Source of the DNA: a virus
Reading direction: 5' to 3' (one strand)
DNA: 23,387 nt
Virus record (IMG/VR): IMGVR_UViG_3300032006_000090
Location: 1 to 23,387 of that record
In this document: one piece after another, positions 21,084-23,387 of the stretch
How positions within the stretch are numbered: position 1 is the first letter of the stretch
Layout: each line of letters starts with the position of its first letter
Notes under the pieces: model-generated
What the model was told of the DNA's origin: nothing
The model's database searches: none
Seen by the model: only the letters and a program-made list of their open reading frames with translations
Position numbers and translations under genes: made by a program

Positions 21084-21699
21084 AATATTTTTGTCTCAAA
21101 TTGTAATTGACTTCATTTTGTCCATTTAAAAGAACAATTGGATAATCTGGTTTTATTTGGTGACCTCTTGGTGAAGTATCTGTTTCCATATCTACCCCAG
21201 CAAGAAAAGAATATATCAACCTTTTGGGAAATGTTCTTTTGAAAAACTTCCCATCATATAAAAAATTATCATCCTTACCATCATATTTATGCAAGTTATA
21301 ATCAAAGTTTTCTAAAAATGCTTTCGTTATATGCGAGGCACTTGCACCTGTCCACCCCATAACACTAGAGTTCCATTCACCGCCAAAGTTTTTCCAATAG
21401 GTTCTACATATGATTGGTTCATCATTAATGTGTTCCCATATCTTTTCAAGGTCACCTTGGACTATTACATCCAAGTCTAAATATAAAGTCTTTCCACCAA
21501 AGTCTTGTTCGAGGAGTAAAACTTTTTCCCAATTGCCTAATCCAGTAGACATTTGAGTTTTTATTCCTTGTTCTAATCCGTCTGTATTATCTGTACGACA
21601 CCAGAACTCATCACATTGATATTTACACATATTATAAATAGTGTTTACATCATTAGAAGAGTATTTGTTTCCGTATTTTAGTGTAACAATTGTTCTCAT
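21049..21699 (-). CDS. Glycosyltransferase-like protein, K-Y-G-x-K-Y variant, 216 aa; first gene of minus operon
   Basis: I chose ATG 21699 because the protein then starts MRTIVTLKYGNKYSSNDVNT, aligned with the other family members; a TTG at 21723 would run into the divergent plus-strand gene. DxD is TLYLDLDVIVQGDL with D75/D77. NSSVMGWTG (about 110-118) matches NSSVMLWCT in the fusion protein. DGKDDNFLYDG (about 139-149) provides the downstream acidic block, and RLIYSFLAG (about 159-167) replaces WVYSYNRG. It is the most compact and divergent member of the family. The Trp of K-W-G is replaced by Tyr. Only 17 bases separate its ATG from the ATG of the plus-strand gene at 21717, so the operon promoter must lie inside that neighbour. 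Confidence 0.72.
   Translation of the reverse strand: MRTIVTLKYGNKYSSNDVNTIYNMCKYQCDEFWCRTDNTDGLEQGIKTQMSTGLGNWEKVLLLEQDFGGKTLYLDLDVIVQGDLEKIWEHINDEPIICRTYWKNFGGEWNSSVMGWTGASASHITKAFLENFDYNLHKYDGKDDNFLYDGKFFKRTFPKRLIYSFLAGVDMETDTSPRGHQIKPDYPIVLLNGQNEVNYNLRQKYYDAFSLHEMGQ
21633..21640 (+). promoter_or_regulatory. T4-type late promoter inside the opposing gene (TATAAATA)
   Basis: Exact TATAAATA followed by GTG on the plus strand, 76 bases before the ATG at 21717. It lies inside the minus-strand glycosyltransferase gene, because the intergenic gap is only 17 bases. It is the obvious late promoter for the virion genes from 21717 onwards. The octamer coincides with the conserved V-N-x-I-Y codons of the opposing gene, so a chance match is possible but less likely given its position. 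Confidence 0.55.
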
Positions 21700-21716
21700 A
21701 ATTAAAAGGTAACCCC

Positions 21717-22052
21717 ATGGCAAAAAAAGTAATTAAAAATATAACGATAGACCAAGGTTCTACTTTTAGTGAAACCCTAACTGTAACTACAGATGGGTCA
21801 ACCGCTAAGAACCTTACAGGCTATACAACAACATCACAGTTTAGAAAAAGCTATGACAGTACTACTTATACAAGTTTTACAACCGCCCAAGTTGACGCTA
21901 CTGGTGTTATAACTTTATCTCTAACTGCGACACAAACAACCGCGTTGAAAGCTGGTAGATATGTTTATGATGTAGAAATTGCAAATTCTCCAGAAGTATT
22001 GAGGGTGCAAGAGGGTATTATAACAGTAACACCACAAGTAACTAAAGCTTAA
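21717..22052 (+). CDS. Small beta-rich virion protein, 111 aa
   Basis: ATG 21717 behind AAAAGG. The sequence (IKNITIDQGSTFSETLTV, NLTGYTTTSQFRKSYDST, LKAGRYVYDVEI, VLRVQEGIITVTP) follows a pattern I know from about 110-residue proteins in T4-like marine phages, of the form 'x-I-D-Q-G-x-x-F-x ... L-T-G-Y-x-x-x-x-x-x-R-K ... L-x-A-G-R-Y-V-Y-D-V ... R-V-x-E-G-x-x-x-V-T-P'. It should form an Ig-like or BppU-N-like beta sandwich used in virion appendages. No enzyme motif or membrane segment. It restarts the late virion module after the minus-strand island. The downstream 55-residue gene begins 9 bases after its stop. Confidence 0.72.
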   Translation: MAKKVIKNITIDQGSTFSETLTVTTDGSTAKNLTGYTTTSQFRKSYDSTTYTSFTTAQVDATGVITLSLTATQTTALKAGRYVYDVEIANSPEVLRVQEGIITVTPQVTKA

Positions 22053-22061
22053 GGAGAAATT

Positions 22062-22229
22062 GTGGGCAAGGATTGGAAAGAAACTCAGCAAGATTTGACT
22101 GAGTTAAATGGTGACGGTAATCGGGAGCGAGGTAGATATGGTGAAGACTATTCCAAAGAAGAGAAGTCAACTTGGAATGATTCTTCTGTCACGGTATCAC
22201 TTGATAAGCCGAAGGAAAAGGAAGATTAA
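22062..22229 (+). CDS. Small acidic protein with GTG start, 55 aa
   Basis: Reading between 22052 and 22230 shows an open frame starting with GTG at 22062, five bases after a strong AAGGAG, and ending with TAA directly abutting the ATG of the next gene. The product (GKDWKETQQDLTELNGDGNR, then ERGRYGEDYSKEEKSTWNDS and KPKEKED) is hydrophilic, has no Cys and no membrane segment, and is likely mostly unstructured. No ATG exists in this frame. The good ribosome site, precise packing between two virion genes and the lack of any other frame in the gap support a real gene. Function is unknown; a small virion or assembly protein is possible. Confidence 0.6.
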   Translation: MGKDWKETQQDLTELNGDGNRERGRYGEDYSKEEKSTWNDSSVTVSLDKPKEKED

Positions 22230-23387
22230 ATGGATGAGTTAAAGAAACTTTTTGAGGCAATAGCACAAGAAAAAACTCGCAACCTCAAACTTGAAGAAGA
22301 AAAAGTTCTTAAACAGGTTGAAAAAACCCAGAAAAGACAAGCGCACAAAGAACAAGTCAAAGAAGATTTTTGGGGTGTATTTACGAGCGAACTTAAAAAG
22401 TTATCTGAACAGGAAGAAGAAGCCCAAGACAAATTAGGCAGACTGAAAGAGATTAAAGAACAGTTTGTGGAGGCAACACCTCACTTGTATCAAGAATCAG
22501 TAGAGGAAGAAATACAAGAATCTGCACCAGACTTCTTTAAAGATATTGACCCACAGAAAATGGCGAGTGAGTTTGACATCCGCCCAGTTAGTCAAATGAC
22601 AGAAGACATGTCTACAACATCACAACCATATGAATTAATAGACCATCCCACAGAAGTCAAATCAGTTCCACAGTCACATGTAGAAAAAACATTTGTAATA
22701 CCAGAAGAAGATAAGACAGGAAAACTTGACCCAGATATAGCAGCACTAGAAGCTAAAGTCAATAAATTAGAATTAAAATATGCTGGTGTTATTGAGGATG
22801 AACCAACACTAGAACCAACACCAGAACCAGTTATAGAAAGTAAAGACTCTTATAGTACTGTCATGGATGTACTTAGTCTCAAACCAGTAGAGAAGAAGGA
22901 TAAGGTTGAAAGACAATTACAAGAACTTGCAGTCCAGTATCTTTCAGATAAAAAACAATCTGTACAAGAACAAGTTGATGAAACCGCGAGTGTTCAAAAA
23001 CAGATAAACGAAATCAACACAAACATACGACAATTAATATTGGGTATGCAAGGTATCGGTGGCGGTGGTGAGGTTCGACTAGAGTTCTTAGATGATATTG
23101 ACAGGTCTACCGCGAAGGTTAATAATAAGTTTTTGATGTATGATTCCACTATTGAAAAGTGGAAGGGTGTAGATGCACACGAAGAATCTGGTTTAGATAG
23201 GGTATCCTCACATATAATACCAAAGACGGATGATACATATGACCTTGGTTCATCTACATTAAGATGGCGAGACTTATATGTCTCTGGTAGTACCGTTGAT
23301 ATTGGTGGTATGAAACTTACCAATGACGGTAGTAATAATTTAGAAGTTAAGGATAGTGGTGGTGCAAAGAAAACAATTAGTGCTAAT
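22230..23387 (+). CDS. Tail fibre-like structural protein (3' end beyond window)
   Basis: ATG 22230 follows the upstream TAA directly, with GGAAAAGGAAG as ribosome site. The frame is open to the last base (386 codons), so the gene is cut by the window. Residues about 1-85 are highly charged and heptad-like (coiled coil). Another helical stretch lies near 170-180, then a Pro/Glu linker (EPTLEPTPEPVIES, about 190-203), a further coiled coil (about 225-270) and a Gly-rich turn (GIGGGGEVRLEFL). From about 335 comes DDTYDLGSSTLRWRDLYVSG, the D-L-G-S-x-x-x-R-W-x-D-L-Y motif repeated in fibre proteins of marine T4-like phages. The architecture of an N-terminal trimeric coiled coil and C-terminal beta repeats suggests a long fibre or attachment protein. 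Confidence 0.72.
   Translation, partial: MDELKKLFEAIAQEKTRNLKLEEEKVLKQVEKTQKRQAHKEQVKEDFWGVFTSELKKLSEQEEEAQDKLGRLKEIKEQFVEATPHLYQESVEEEIQESAPDFFKDIDPQKMASEFDIRPVSQMTEDMSTTSQPYELIDHPTEVKSVPQSHVEKTFVIPEEDKTGKLDPDIAALEAKVNKLELKYAGVIEDEPTLEPTPEPVIESKDSYSTVMDVLSLKPVEKKDKVERQLQELAVQYLSDKKQSVQEQVDETASVQKQINEINTNIRQLILGMQGIGGGGEVRLEFLDDIDRSTAKVNNKFLMYDSTIEKWKGVDAHEESGLDRVSSHIIPKTDDTYDLGSSTLRWRDLYVSGSTVDIGGMKLTNDGSNNLEVKDSGGAKKTISAN

Noticed and set aside
21284-21291. CATAAATA on the minus strand (also at 15880-15887) as late promoters for the glycan operon
   Set aside because: Each has a mismatch in the first base, lies within coding DNA about 200 bases or more from the next start, and is expected by chance in AT-rich DNA.
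21717-21830. A sigma70 promoter for the minus-strand operon inside the small virion gene
   Set aside because: Only poor hexamer pairs with wrong spacing could be found by eye, so no promoter is called although one must exist somewhere upstream.
1-23387. Clusters of CGCG that stand out in AT-rich DNA
   Set aside because: A rough count by eye is about what base composition predicts, and most come from ordinary alanine or arginine codons, so no regulatory or restriction-related meaning is claimed.

Overview
The window looks like part of the tail and baseplate region of a T4-like (contractile-tailed) marine myophage of the cyanophage/pelagimyophage kind. The reasons are: a recognisable T4 gp8-type baseplate wedge protein that keeps the family C-terminus; a very large DUF4815-like structural protein next to it; N-termini and repeat styles typical of marine T4-like fibre genes; AT-rich sequence; tightly packed and overlapping genes; and several exact T4 late-promoter octamers (TATAAATA). 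Both ends of the window cut through structural genes. I saw no tRNA, rRNA, integrase, transposon, attachment site or CRISPR array.

Layout. (1) 1-12343, plus strand, late virion module: the 3' end of an aspartate/threonine repeat protein, a small virion protein, gp8, a 2365-residue baseplate/tail protein, a 75-residue protein, a fibre-like protein with an internal duplication, and a protein ending in Tyr/Gly/Ser repeats. (2) 12344-12407: a hairpin and a good sigma70-type promoter occupying the same bases, at the boundary between modules. (3) 12408-14924, plus strand: an unrecognised protein, then a glycosyltransferase, a eukaryotic-type phosphomannomutase and a probable 2OG-Fe(II) oxygenase, all coupled by overlapping stop/start codons. 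(4) 21699-14921, minus strand: an eight-gene operon with almost no intergenic DNA. It holds three stand-alone glycosyltransferase-like genes, one giant glycosyltransferase fused to helical repeats and a radical-SAM/SPASM-like C-terminus, an SGNH hydrolase, a 52-residue membrane protein, a second 2OG-Fe(II) oxygenase and a methyltransferase-like protein. (5) 21717-23387, plus strand: late virion genes resume with a small beta-rich protein, a 55-residue GTG-start gene and the 5' part of a fibre protein.

How it may work together (inference). Segments 3 and 4 form an island of about 9 kb for making and decorating glycans, set between virion fibre genes. The phosphomannomutase would supply mannose-1-phosphate for GDP-sugar. 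The five glycosyltransferase domains would transfer sugars, and the oxygenases, methyltransferase and SGNH enzyme would trim or cap them. The target could be the phage's own fibres or the host surface polysaccharide; the sequence does not decide which.

The most unusual objects are the 838-residue glycosyltransferase / radical-SAM-SPASM fusion, which lacks a visible radical SAM cluster loop; the 17-base divergent junction at 21700-21716, where a late promoter lies inside the opposing gene; and the promoter/hairpin overlap at 12347-12386. Three genes with non-standard or missed starts (52-residue minus-strand gene at 16888-17046, GTG gene at 22062, TTG start at 16265) were added or corrected by reading the sequence.
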